Shown: piece after piece, positions 35,316 through 46,021 of the stretch
How the letters are laid out: every line of letters begins with the position of its first letter
How positions within the stretch are numbered: the stretch's first letter is position 1
Assembly (NCBI RefSeq): GCF_005239225.2
Contig: NC_133294.1
Location: 17,249,631-17,313,630, forward strand
Source of the DNA: Populus alba
Taxonomy: Eukaryota; Streptophyta; Magnoliopsida; Malpighiales; Salicaceae
Reading direction: 5' to 3'
DNA length: 64,000 nucleotides
Program-made: the position numbers and the translations under genes
Notes under the pieces: generated by a model
Told to the model about the DNA's origin: nothing
Seen by the model: only the letters and a program-made list of their open reading frames with translations
Database searches by the model: none

Positions 35316-38300
35316 ATGCCTGTCAACACCACTTTACTTAACACAAATGAATCCCACGGCACATTGATTACCATCAATGTAGCAGCCCAAACACCAGTAA
35401 AACTCACCTCTACAAATTATCTAGCATGGAAGCTTCAATTCCAGACTCTATTCATAGGATATGATCTCAATGGATTTATTGATGGATCACATCCCTGCCC
35501 AGCCTCATCCATACCAGGAACAACTACACCTAATCCAGCACACAATCTGTGGATTAGACAGGATCAACTACTCCTCAATGCCATTCTTGGTTCGTTATCA
35601 CCCACAATCATGGCCTTCATAGCTCAAGCACAAACATCAAAGGAAGCTTGGACAATATTAGCTAATACATATGCTAAACCATCACGTGGCAGGATCAAGC
35701 AAGTTAAAAGCCAATTCAGACAACTCACTAAAGGATCCCTGGGTGTTTCTGAATTTCTACAAACCATCAAAGCCAGAGCAGATGAGCTTGCCATTCTTGG
35801 AGCACCTGTTGACATTGAAGACCTATCCGAACGAATTCTAGAAGGACTTGGCTCTGAATATACAGAGCTAGCCAGGGCAGTCCAAGCTAGAGATACTCCA
35901 ATCTCCTTTGATGAGCTACATGAAAAACTTCTCAATTTTGAAGCCTCCATCCACAACACAGCTCAACCTCACTTTCCTGCTTCTGCACACCTAGCCAACC
36001 GTGCCTTTTCTGGTTCACGTCCCCTGCCACATTCCAACTATTCATCTAACAGAAACACTGGCTGGCGCCCAACCAACACATATAATCCTCGTCTTTCTCA
36101 ACCTTTCTCACCTGGCCCTCACAACTCTCGTCCACCTCAGAAACCATACTTTGGCTTTTGTCAAATCTGCAGAATCCAGGGACATACTGCTAAATATTGT
36201 CCATCCTATAAACTCATACCCATTGCCACTCCAACCAACAACAACTCAGGACTTCTGAAAACACCATGGCCACCGAAGGCGCATTGTGCTACCACTTCTT
36301 CACACAACAATCCATGGCTGTTGGACAGCGGTGCATCTCATCATGTTACATCTGATCTCAACAACTTATCCCTTCATACTCCATATGATGGGGCAGACGA
36401 CATTATGATTGGTGATGGAACAAATCTTCCAATCACACACACTGGTTCTACATCTCTACTTCACTCAAATCAGAAGTTTTCATTAACTGATGTTCTCTGT
36501 GTTCCCAACATCACCAAAAACTTAATCTCTATTTCTAAATTCTGCATCTCCAACAATGCTTCAGTTGAATTCTTACCATTTTTCTTTCTTATCAAGGATC
36601 TTCACACAGGCGCCACGCTTCTGAAGGGTAAAGCTAAAGATGGTGTATATGAGTGGCCACCCTCTGCACCACTGGTTGCATTCTCTAGCATCAAAACCAC
36701 CTCATTCAACTGGCATCACCGATTAGGCCACCCTGCTCTTCCTATCTTAAAACACATTATCTCCAAACATGCACTTGATTTAGCAACCTCTAGTATGCTG
36801 CAATTTTCCTGTAATGCATGTAACTGCAATAAGAGTCATAAAAGTTCCTTTTCCACATCCACTCTTACCTCCACCCGCCCCCTTCAAATTGTTTTTTCTG
36901 ATGTATGGACATCTCCCATTCACTCATCTGATAGGTTCAAATACTATGTCATCTTCATTGATCATTTTACAAAATACATCTGGTTTTATCCATTAACCCA
37001 TAAATCACAAGTAAAAGATGTATTCCTTCGGTTCAAAGCTTTAACAGAGAAGCACTTCCAGCAACAAATCCACACCTTGTATTCTGATAATGGTGGAGAA
37101 TACATTGCACTAGCTAACTCTCTTGCACTTCATGGTATCTCTCACCTCACTACTCCCCCTCACACACCTGAACACAATGGCTTCTCTGAAAGAAGACACC
37201 TTCACATTGTGGAAACCGGCTTAACTCTCCTCACTCATGCTTCCATTCCTTTACATTTTTGGCCCCAAGCTTTTGCTACTGCTGTTTACTTAATTAACAG
37301 AATGCCAACACCGACCTTAAATCTATGCTCTCCATATGAAAAACTGTTTAGCTCCTCTCCCAATTACTCCAAACTTAAAGTATTTGGGTGCCTCTGCTAC
37401 CCCTGGCTTCGTCCATATACTTCCCACAAATTAGAACCTCGGTCTAAACCATGCGTCTTCTTTGGTTACTCCTTAACACAAAGTGCATATCTCTGTTATG
37501 ATCCATCAACATTCAAAGTTTTTGTTTCACGTCATGTTAAGTTTGTAGAATCCATTTATCCTTTTTCCTCCACTTGTTCCCAAGATGCACGTCCTGACTC
37601 CTCCACTGTCACTACATGGATTCCTCAGCCCATTCCAATCAGCAGTATCACTCCAGCACTCATATCACCATCTGCAGGTTGCCCTCACCAGCACCACCAC
37701 AGTGAAGGTCCCTCAGTTCCCTCACCCGCATCTGACTCATCTGTGATCAACACATCCCATACTCCCACTCAATCTTCTTCCATTTCCCTCCCTGATGACC
37801 AACACCCTGCTCCTGGACCCAATCATCCCATGCAAACAAGAGCCAAGAACAACATTCACAAACCCCTTCACAAACTAAATCTTAATACCATGCTATCCAA
37901 ACACTCTGATCTTGAACCAACCACCTCAGCACAAGCTCTTAAAGATCCCAAATGGCGTCAAGCCATGTCAGAAGAATTCAATGCTCTTATTCAGAATGGC
38001 ACTTGGCAACTTATTCCTGCCAGCTCCAACCAGAATGTTGTGGGCTGCAAATGGATTTATCGCATTAAACGACATTCTAATGGATCTATTGACAGGTACA
38101 AGGCTCGTTTGGTAGCAAAAGGGTTCCATCAACGCCCTGGGCTCGACTACTGTGACACCTTCAGTCCGGTCATCAAACCAACCACCATCAGACTTGTGCT
38201 CAGCCTCGCCATCAGTTCTGGATGGACATTACGCCAGCTTGATGTAAATAACGCATTTCTCCAAGGTACACTCACTGAACATGTGTATATGCATCAGCCA

Positions 38301-39470
38301 CCTGGCTTCATTGACAAGGACTTTCCCTCCCATGTCTGCAAGCTTCACAAGGCCATCTATGGCCTCAAACAGGCTCCTCGTGCCTGGTTTCATGAACTCC
38401 GGTCGTTTCTCCTTCAGTCAGGGTTCCACAATTCCCATGCAGACACGTCCTTATTTGTTCTTCGACTTGGCCACAATCTTGTTTACTTACTTGTCTACGT
38501 TGATGATCTCATTGTTACTGGAGATGATATCAACTTGGTCAATCGGTTTATCACTCTACTAGCTCACAGATTCTCCCTTAAAGATCTTGGTCCCCTGTCG
38601 TATTTCCTTGGGATTGAATTTCTTCCCACCAGGCAAGGTTTTCTATTATCTCAGCGTCAATACTTACTTGATCTCCTCACTCGCACCAACATGACTGCAG
38701 CAAAATCTGTCTTCACTCCACTCCCATCAGGCACATCAATATCCTTACATTCTGGTGAACTCTTACCTGATCCAACAGAATATCGTTCTGTTGTAGGCAG
38801 CCTCCAATACCTTCTCCTCACCAGACTTGACATTGCATATGCAGTGAATAAACTCTCTCAGTTTATGCACCAACCGACGACTGATCACTGGGCACTGGTC
38901 AAACGCCTCCTGCGTTATCTATGTGGCACTCCTGACCTTGGTCTCCATCTCTACTGTGATTCTTCTTCATCCCTGCATGCTTTCTCTGAGGCATTACATG
39001 CCTACTCCGATGCTGATTGGGCAGGCGACCCCGACCATTTCTCATCTACAGGAGCATATATCATCTACCTTGGTCGCAATCCCATCTCCTGGAGCTCCAG
39101 AAAACAGAAAACAGTTGCCCGATCTTCGACTGAGGCTGAATACAGGTCTGTCGCCAACACTGCTGCAGAGCTAAATTGGGTATCCTCTCTGCTATGTGAT
39201 CTTGGTCTTCCATTGCCAACATGTCCAGTCATTTACTGTGACAATATAGGTGCCACTCAATTATGCTCCAATCCTGTTTTTCACTCCAGGATGAAGCACG
39301 TTGCTATCGACTTTCACTTCATCCGTGATCAAGTGCAAAAAGGGACTCTGCGTGTTGCCCACGTATCCTCCACAGATCAGCTTGCTGATCTATTGACAAA
39401 ATCGCTTCCTAGAGTTCGGTTTCTACTTCTTCGTGACAAGATTGGTCTCTCCTCCCGAGCTCCATCTTGA
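35316..39470 (+). CDS. Copia gag-pol polyprotein, 1384 aa, intact
   Basis: A single open frame from ATG 35316 to TGA 39468-39470. In order (approximate residues): gag/UBN2-like region 1-270; CCHC zinc knuckle (CQICRIQGHTAKYC) near 281; aspartic protease (LLDSGASHH) near 334; gag-pre-integrase (WHHRLGHP) near 466; integrase core with Asp near 527, Asp in YSDNGGEY near 590 and Glu in PEHNGFSERR near 620; reverse transcriptase with LDVNNAFLQG near 975 and YVDD near 1062; RNase H with DADWAGD near 1232 and SSTEAEY near 1270. All catalytic motifs are present and no stop interrupts the frame, so the copy may encode functional proteins. Its promoter (U3) is missing from the left LTR, so self-transcription is doubtful. 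Confidence 0.95.
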   Translation: MPVNTTLLNTNESHGTLITINVAAQTPVKLTSTNYLAWKLQFQTLFIGYDLNGFIDGSHPCPASSIPGTTTPNPAHNLWIRQDQLLLNAILGSLSPTIMAFIAQAQTSKEAWTILANTYAKPSRGRIKQVKSQFRQLTKGSLGVSEFLQTIKARADELAILGAPVDIEDLSERILEGLGSEYTELARAVQARDTPISFDELHEKLLNFEASIHNTAQPHFPASAHLANRAFSGSRPLPHSNYSSNRNTGWRPTNTYNPRLSQPFSPGPHNSRPPQKPYFGFCQICRIQGHTAKYCPSYKLIPIATPTNNNSGLLKTPWPPKAHCATTSSHNNPWLLDSGASHHVTSDLNNLSLHTPYDGADDIMIGDGTNLPITHTGSTSLLHSNQKFSLTDVLCVPNITKNLISISKFCISNNASVEFLPFFFLIKDLHTGATLLKGKAKDGVYEWPPSAPLVAFSSIKTTSFNWHHRLGHPALPILKHIISKHALDLATSSMLQFSCNACNCNKSHKSSFSTSTLTSTRPLQIVFSDVWTSPIHSSDRFKYYVIFIDHFTKYIWFYPLTHKSQVKDVFLRFKALTEKHFQQQIHTLYSDNGGEYIALANSLALHGISHLTTPPHTPEHNGFSERRHLHIVETGLTLLTHASIPLHFWPQAFATAVYLINRMPTPTLNLCSPYEKLFSSSPNYSKLKVFGCLCYPWLRPYTSHKLEPRSKPCVFFGYSLTQSAYLCYDPSTFKVFVSRHVKFVESIYPFSSTCSQDARPDSSTVTTWIPQPIPISSITPALISPSAGCPHQHHHSEGPSVPSPASDSSVINTSHTPTQSSSISLPDDQHPAPGPNHPMQTRAKNNIHKPLHKLNLNTMLSKHSDLEPTTSAQALKDPKWRQAMSEEFNALIQNGTWQLIPASSNQNVVGCKWIYRIKRHSNGSIDRYKARLVAKGFHQRPGLDYCDTFSPVIKPTTIRLVLSLAISSGWTLRQLDVNNAFLQGTLTEHVYMHQPPGFIDKDFPSHVCKLHKAIYGLKQAPRAWFHELRSFLLQSGFHNSHADTSLFVLRLGHNLVYLLVYVDDLIVTGDDINLVNRFITLLAHRFSLKDLGPLSYFLGIEFLPTRQGFLLSQRQYLLDLLTRTNMTAAKSVFTPLPSGTSISLHSGELLPDPTEYRSVVGSLQYLLLTRLDIAYAVNKLSQFMHQPTTDHWALVKRLLRYLCGTPDLGLHLYCDSSSSLHAFSEALHAYSDADWAGDPDHFSSTGAYIIYLGRNPISWSSRKQKTVARSSTEAEYRSVANTAAELNWVSSLLCDLGLPLPTCPVIYCDNIGATQLCSNPVFHSRMKHVAIDFHFIRDQVQKGTLRVAHVSSTDQLADLLTKSLPRVRFLLLRDKIGLSSRAPS

Positions 39471-39477
39471 GGGGGGA
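39471..39477 (+). other. Polypurine tract
   Basis: GGGGGGA directly after the polyprotein stop codon, the usual site for plus-strand priming, marking the left border of the 3' LTR (TAATAGCC...). Confidence 0.8.
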
Positions 39478-39755
39478 TAATAGCCATGCATGGCATTAAC
39501 ACATACTGTGCAGATTTAATATCACCCATGCATACTGTACAGCCAACCATGCACAGTGCCCACGGGATACACACCATGCAGCCACTGTAACAAACCTTGC
39601 AACCATTGTAACAAACCCAGCATACAATTATATCAGCAAATCTTTTAGCTTATGATTAGGAAATCTGTTAGACAAATATCCAGCTATGTATATATATACC
39701 TACAGGATGAATACGAAAGATAGCTTTTCATCAATACAAATTCTATAGCTCAATA
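39478..39755 (+). repeat. 3' LTR of the Copia element (about 278 bp)
   Basis: Runs from TAATAGCC after the polypurine tract to CTCAATA before the target duplication. It contains ATGCATGG/CCATGCA-type repeats (39486-39560), a tandem AACCNTTGTAACAAACC (39594-39618) and a TATA box (TATATATATA, 39689-39698). About 23 bp after the start of that box the segment shared with the left end begins (39712), consistent with a transcript start there. Confidence 0.8.
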
Positions 39756-39760
39756 TCTCC
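39756..39760. repeat. Copia target-site duplication, right (TCTCC)
   Basis: Matches 35192-35196. Host exon 1 sequence resumes with TGCATCACCATAAAA. Confidence 0.9.
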
Positions 39761-39838
39761 TGCATCACCATAAAAGGAACTGGAACATGATAGAAACAGA
39801 AGAAGAGCGACTGCAGCTTTGCAGTTTCCAAGTGCCAT

Positions 39839-41745
39839 AACTTGTTGATGAGAATGGAAGACCAATAAATGGCTAAATGACTTTTCAGAGAAAGGATGTG
39901 AACAAGAATATTTCTCTTCCTGTCCTTTTCCTTAATTCCAATCAAGAGAAACCATGTTTGACAATTCCAATCAACAAGTGCCATAACTTGTTGATGAGAA
40001 TTATTGAGAACGTTTATGTCATACTGTTATATGACATAAACAGGGTTATATCTAGATTGACCTTATCCCCCGCTCCAACCTCAACATGATTGACCTTGTA
40101 CTTTCAGGTGTTTCCTAGACGCGCTTAACATTATTATTTTAAAGTAAGCTGTATTCTTGGTCTATGTTTACTGTGCATGTAATATTTAAGTAAGCTATGT
40201 TCTTGGTCTGTGTTGACTGTGCATGTAATATTTAAGTGGGTGCTGATTAAATTACCTTACTACTCTTAAATGCCTTGAATTTTCTCCATCGTTTACATTT
40301 TGGCCCTCCCACTTTAAATTTTATCTTTCTAATTCAATTGAAAACTTCTTCACATAAAATTACGCCAAGATAGTATCAAATCAAAAAAAGGAAAAAAGAT
40401 ATAGGGATGAAATTGAAAAAAAATAAGAAAAAAGAGGTGATTCTTCCTCTCCTTTTTTTTTTTTTGCATTTCCCTCTTCTTCTTCTTTTTCTTTCATTTC
40501 CTTTCTTGATTTCATTCTTTTAAACACTTGCTTGATTTAGAATTTATTTTTTATAAATTGTTTCGATTTATTTTTTTATAAGGTTATCATAATCTCAAAT
40601 AAATATCTCGATATTTGATTTGTGCTTGATTTTAAAAAATTCTATTTTTGTTGTTGTATAATTAATTAAAAAATAAAGTTTTTAATCTTAGTGGAGGTCA
40701 TTAACTTGATTGTGAATTTGACATGTTAAACCTTAAAGTCCAGGCCAATCCAATATATAACCGTCTCAGTATTAAAAAATAAAAGATTTTAAAATTAACC
40801 CATTAATTAGATCAAATTTAATAATAATGTCAAATAATTTCATATTATAGTGTAAATATTTTCTTTACATTCAATTTTTTTTAATTTAGGTTGTCCTTTC
40901 TAAATTATTGATGTTTTTTTTTAATTATAATTGAGATTTTATATAAAAGCTAGTCCAAAAAGACTTTGCTAACTAAAAAAAATATTTGCGTCAATATATA
41001 AAGAAAAGAAGGAAAGAAAGAAAAGAAATCTCTGTACAAGACTGAAAACTAAAAAATATGACTGTTTGTCTGTTATAAGATATCTTCGGACCCTGGATCT
41101 CTTGTATTAAAAAAAATTATTGTTTGTAGAACTTAACTGTGGATTTTTAATCTACTCTTTAACTTTTATATGGTCTAATCGGAATTTTCCTGGAATCCTT
41201 TATCGACCGTAGACTATCCAGTTGATAATAATTATTTTTTGAAATCATCAAATTGACTTATCTATAATATTTATTTTTTAACTAACCGTCATTATATTCT
41301 GTATGTTTACTCTTTTTAAATTAAGTTTTAAGTTTTAAGAATAGATGATGAAATTTTAAAAATAATAATAATAAAAAGTTTTCCTTTTTATTTATTTTAT
41401 TTTTTTTAACACTTGCTTGATTTAGAACTTGATTTAGAATTTGATTTTATAAATTGTTTCGGTTAATATTTATTGAAATTATTATAATTTTAAATAAATA
41501 TTTCAACATTTGCTTTATGCCTGGTTTTACATTCAATTTTTTTTTTTTTTTAATTTAAGCTAACTATCGGTGTTTTTTTATTATTATAATTGAGATTTTA
41601 TATAAAAGTTAGTGCCAAAAAGACTTGGCTAACTAAAAAAATTTATGTTTACGTACATATACAAAGAGAAGAAGAAAAGAAAGAAAGGAAAAATCTATAC
41701 AAAACTGAAAACTAAAAAAATATGACTCTCACAAATCTAGTTGGT
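39839..41745. promoter_or_regulatory. Upstream region of gene 3 and unit 3 AT-rich block
   Basis: Collinear with the region upstream of gene 2. It carries the same duplicated start-codon segment (39974-39999; minus-strand ATG at about 39984 opens a longer frame here) and the inverted repeat at 40014-40043. Bases 41225-41320 contain the uninterrupted counterpart of the CACTA insertion site. No gene is supported. Confidence 0.5.
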
Positions 41746-42363
41746 CTAATTGGAATTTTCCTGGAATCCTTTATAAAGGTTGCAGTCAACTTTATTGACC
41801 GTAGACCATCCAGTTGATAAAGAGTTAGGCAATGAATTTTCTGGGAAATAAGCTATTTCTACCACACAAGTGTGGAACAGCAGTTGACAAGTCAAAAGAC
41901 CTTGCTGTTTCATCATCATCAGGGAAACTTCGTCATAAAATGATTCCCTTGGAGCTGCCTTGCAAGACTGGATTCCCATCGTCTCAAACCTGTGCAATGG
42001 AGTTTCTGACTCTATTTGAAACATTTGATGAGCAAAGAATCTCTTTATGAGCATTCAAAACTACAAGATTTCCATCTTCAGATATCCTCACCGCACCTGA
42101 AGAATCAGCGATTGGGTTGTTTCTGTTGGGAACCCATTCTGGTTTCGTTGCAGAAACATTATTGTACCATATTCCATCATAGCTATTTGTCAAATTAAAG
42201 GGGCTGAAAATCCCATTTCAAAGATATTGCCTGCGGAGACAGTTTCAGGATCTTTGATGGGTTGAGATGATGTTATCGTCTCTGTTGCAGCATCATAACC
42301 TGAACACAAGCAGGACGGAATGAGAATTAGGGCTCCTACAATTCTGCAGTTGCTAATCCCCAT
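41746..42363 (-). pseudogene. Truncated S-receptor-like kinase exon 1 fragment (unit 3)
   Basis: Best preserved of the three fragments. ATG 42363 opens MGISNCRIVGALILIPS, then [24 protein letters not shown], a frameshift near 42205, VSATKPEWVPNRNNP and [16 protein letters not shown], then a second shift and loss of homology after about residue 170. A signal peptide and most of the B-lectin domain are recognisable; S-locus glycoprotein, PAN, membrane and kinase parts are absent. It is uninterrupted by transposons and so supplies the empty sites for the unit 2 insertions. It most likely began as a neighbouring kinase gene truncated before the three-unit expansion. Confidence 0.85.
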
Positions 42364-42906
42364 AACTTTTATCTGCATCTGCTGAGCTTCCATCTTGGTT
42401 ACAGGACATTACCGTTGCAGATTGCATGGCTGTAACTTCTTCTTCTGTCAACAAAGATTGACGTTGTTATTCCTAAAATCCTGTCGTGTGATGACGGCAG
42501 CATGGCTGCTCTTCTTAACGTGTGGATGACTGTTATTAGAAAGCTTACCAAATTACCTGGATTTTGCTCATTCGGGTTGCTGGATGTTCACATTCTCATG
42601 CTGGACAAATGATATTACATCAGGAGGGTATGAATAAACTAATATTTCAAGCATTATGATTTACAATGAAAAAAGAAATTCCTAAATCTTGTCATGTTCT
42701 TCAGGTAGACAGAAAACTTTCCAGTTTCTGGAGTCACTAGCAACCTTACGTCCTGCACTCCTCTCTATCAGTATACAAAAACTTTCATAGGCCTAAAGAA
42801 TTCAACTACTGACACCATATACAAAATAAAGAACTTTGATTTTGGGTGATTGTCTTGATTCTCTTACACTACACACCTAACTGAAAAATAAATGTTCGAG
42901 GAATAG
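42364..42906. other. Spacer between unit 3 fragment and gene 4
   Basis: No gene is seen. This is the junction between the gene 1-3 type array and the more divergent genes 4-7; the spacer found after units 1 and 2 is absent here. Confidence 0.5.
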
Positions 42907-45900
42907 TTATCGGCCAGTGAAAAGTGTAGTTGAAACAAAGTTTACGGAGTCTCTCCTCCTCTCTGTATGTAAACCAATAAGCCTTTCTGTGTATGCTGGG
43001 TTGTTTGGAAGAGGAAGATCCACGATTTCACTATTTAGCATTGAAATGATGGTAGAGATAGCTGGCCTCTCTTTTGCGAATTCCTGAACACACAGCAAAC
43101 CTACATGTATGCATCTCAAAATTTCCACCTTGGAATATTGATCTAATGTTAATGCAGGATCGACTAGAGCTGGAGCGTTCCCTTCATTCCACAGTTTCCA
43201 TGCCTGAAATAGACTAATTTAAGTGAGAGAGTTGCAACTTTAAACTCGTCAAGAATGAAAAGAAAAGGGGATCGATGGATGAACATACAAATTCCAAAAG
43301 GTTTAAACCCTGTTCATTGCCATCAATATTTGAAATTCTTCTTCCACTCACAATCTCTAACAGCAAGACTCCAAAGCTGAAAACATCTGATTTCTCTGAA
43401 AATCGCCCGTGCATTGCGTATTCAGGGGACATATAGCCACTGCAGGAGAATGATACAGATTTTCGATTTCAAAAAGTGATGATGAAATAGGATTAGAGTA
43501 GGAGAAAAAGTGAAATTACAACTTACTAGGTTCCTACAACCCTTCTCGTGTTAACATGATCTTCATTGCCTCCAAATATCCTAGCCATCCCAAAGTCTGA
43601 AATTTTTGGATTTAGTTCTTGGTCCAACAAGATGTTACTTGGCTTCAGATCTCTATGAATAATTCTTAGTCTGGAATCCCTGTGAAGGTAAAGGAGACCT
43701 CGACAAATTCCATCGACAATGTTGAAGCGTTTTTTCCAGTCTAGAACTTCTTTTCTAACTGGATCTACATGGTAGGAGCCAAAAAAACACAGAGGAAGTA
43801 AGGGTAGGCAAAACTGACTTTAAGAGATAGTAATGCTTCTTTGAAAAAACGAAGTTACTTGACAGAGAGTTTTATAGCTCTAACCAAAGAGAGATGCATC
43901 CAAGCTTTTATTTGGCATGTACTCATAGACCAGCATCTTTTCATCTCCTTCAACACAGCAACCAAGAAGTCTCACAAGATTCCTGTGTTGGAGTTCAGAA
44001 ATCACCACAACCTCGTTCATAAATTCTTCTTGCCCTTGCCCAGATGCTCTTGACAGTCTTTTCACCGCTATTTCTTGCCCATCTGGCAGATTTCCCTGTT
44101 AAGTCACGTCAATTATGTAACAAAATATTCAATTTAACTGGCACAAAAACACCACTATAGCACAAGGATTACCCTGTACACTGGCCCAAAACCACCCTCC
44201 CCAAGCTTGTTGGAAGCATCAAAGTAGTCTGTTGCAGCTATCAGCGTTTGTAATTTGAATAGTGGTAGTTCTTGAAATTTAACTTGGTTCATGCTCTCTT
44301 GGATCAAGTTTCCATTAAAGAACACTGGATATCCTTTCTTCCTTCTCGATGATAAGATTCGCTCGCTTTCCCTCTTCCTTTCTGAATTAGAGTCAAGAAG
44401 TCAGTAACGTCTTAAACTGAAATGTTGTTTTCAATGAAAAGTGAACATGTTGAGAAGTCCAACAAGCTAATAGAATGTTTCATCTAACCTCTATATTTAG
44501 CCATCCACTTCCACCAAAAAAAAGCACCAGCTGCAATAATAATTGCTCCTGTAACCACAGTTATACTGATAACTGCTTTCATATCTCTGTTTTTTCCTGC
44601 ATATAAAATCTGGCATGTTTAATTTGCCTTTTCAAACTAAAGAGAGGATCAAAACTCTTCAGCCTTAATAAACAGTAACAGGACATACTTTGAAGCAGAA
44701 CATTGTACAAGAATTAGACAGAAAATGAGCAATTACCGAATTCCAAATCTGCAAGGCGGACATAAAGATTAGCCCCTCCACTGGAAAACTTCCTTATATC
44801 AGTTAACTTTTCCCTCCATAGCATACAACCAATACCAGTTTGATGTGAGTAAGCTATACATGAGCAATTATTCAAGCACTCATCCTTACAATTTTGTTCG
44901 GATGCTGAAGATGACCACTCAGAAAAGTCTGGCACTTTCACCATATCCAGTTTCAAAAACTCATCTTCTTTGGGCACTTGACCATCACTTTGTGTTCTTT
45001 CGCATTTCAATTCCCTCCTCCTGACACAACCATTTGTCCAATTTCTTCTATTCCACTCATCAGAATTTTTTGGTTCAAACCCCTTCAAGCACCTGCAAAT
45101 TGGTGAATTCTGTGTATTGCAGAATCCAAAAGGCCCACATTTGCCATAAATATCACAATCATCTCCTGGATATTGCTTCTTATGTTCCCACCTCTCATTG
45201 GCAGAATCCCAATATATTTCTCCAAATCTTCCTTCATAACTCAAAGCAAAATTGGTGATATAAGATTCATTGGCCAGCCCAACACTTAGTGAAAAAGTTC
45301 CATCTCCATCTTGTACAAGATTATACCCATTAATATAAACTGAATTCATTTCTGGAATTCCTATGAAGGCTTGACCATTCCATGGACCACTCCGCCAGAG
45401 TGGACGGCTATCATTCCAAACGAAAACCTCAGGAATGCTTGAGGGTTCAATACCAGAAGAAAAGCTTCCAACAGATGGATCAGAAGGGCTTTTCCATGAT
45501 GTTATTTGCGTCTTCTTACCCGTTCTTCTATTAGCAGTAAGTCTCATCTTCGGCATGAACGTATCAGATGGTTCCTGGAAACTCTGCCATAAGCTGTTTC
45601 CAATTTCGCCCCCTCGCAGGATTACGTTTCCATCATCCGTAAGCTGTGCACTTGAGTTACTGACACCATTTGAAACATTTGACGACCAAAGAATCTCTTT
45701 CCGACCGTTCAAAACTATAAGATTTCCATCTTCAGATACTGTCATAATCCCAGAAGAATCATTGAGTGGCCTGTTTCTGTTAGCTATCCAGACTGGAGTT
45801 GTAACAGAAATATTATTGTACCATATTCCTACATACCGATTTGTTGAATTACCAGGGCTAAAAAACCCCAGTTTGAACTTATTTCCAGCAGAAACTACAG

Positions 45901-46021
45901 CTTCAGGATCTTTGATGTACTGAGATGATGTTATGGTATCTACGGAAGCACCAAGTTGCCAAAAGAAACAACATAGTAAGAGACGAAGAGCTGCCATGAA
46001 GTTGCAGCTGCCAATTTCCAT
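42907..46021 (-). CDS. G-type lectin S-receptor-like Ser/Thr kinase, gene 4 (complete, 7 exons)
   Basis: Exons are 46021-44737, 44596-44489, 44381-44173, 44095-43885, 43764-43527, 43439-43289 and 43203-42907. They total 2499 bp (832 aa) with GT/AG borders. Start ATG 46021 ([16 protein letters not shown]) is preferred because it aligns with the starts of genes 5 and 6 and begins a signal peptide; an in-frame ATG at 46087 would add a non-hydrophobic leader. Signal peptide, B-lectin, S-locus glycoprotein, EGF-like ([13 protein letters not shown]), PAN, membrane helix, kinase with [26 protein letters not shown] and MSPEY. The C-terminus (STTLFTGR) differs from the other genes, and exon 7 is 12 bp shorter than the usual 309 bp. 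No lesion is seen. Confidence 0.92.

Larger units (their letters stand above)
35197..39755 (+). mobile_element. Ty1/Copia LTR retrotransposon, 4559 bp, with truncated 5' LTR
   Basis: Inserted antisense in exon 1 of gene 3. A 44-bp direct repeat starting TACGAAAGATAGC and ending GCTCAATA lies at both ends (35197-35240 and 39712-39755) and is identical in both. A tRNA-Met type primer site follows the left copy at once. One long uninterrupted polyprotein frame follows, then a G-run polypurine tract, then about 234 bp before the right 44-bp copy. The right LTR is therefore about 278 bp, and the left LTR keeps only its 3' 44 bp. Termini read TA...TA rather than TG...CA, a known non-canonical class in Copia elements. 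The intact frame and perfect repeats suggest a young insertion. Confidence 0.93.
32105..39838 (-). pseudogene. G-type lectin S-receptor-like kinase, gene 3, disrupted by a Copia element and a frameshift
   Basis: Exon 1 lies in two pieces, 39838-39761 and 35196-33975, separated by a retrotransposon (35197-39755) plus one copy of its target duplication. The other exons are 33800-33693, 33583-33383, 33304-33094, 32993-32756, 32671-32521 and 32413-32105. The insertion falls about 26 codons after ATG 39838, just past the signal peptide. Exon 3 is 201 bp instead of 200 because a T run has one extra base (CGTTTTTGAAC against CGTTTTGAAC in gene 2), which shifts the frame before the kinase. A 9-bp duplication (TTACTTCTG) sits at the exon 1 donor. 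The kinase exons keep [16 protein letters not shown] and MSPEY. Apart from these lesions it is close to genes 1 and 2, so it died recently. Confidence 0.92.
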
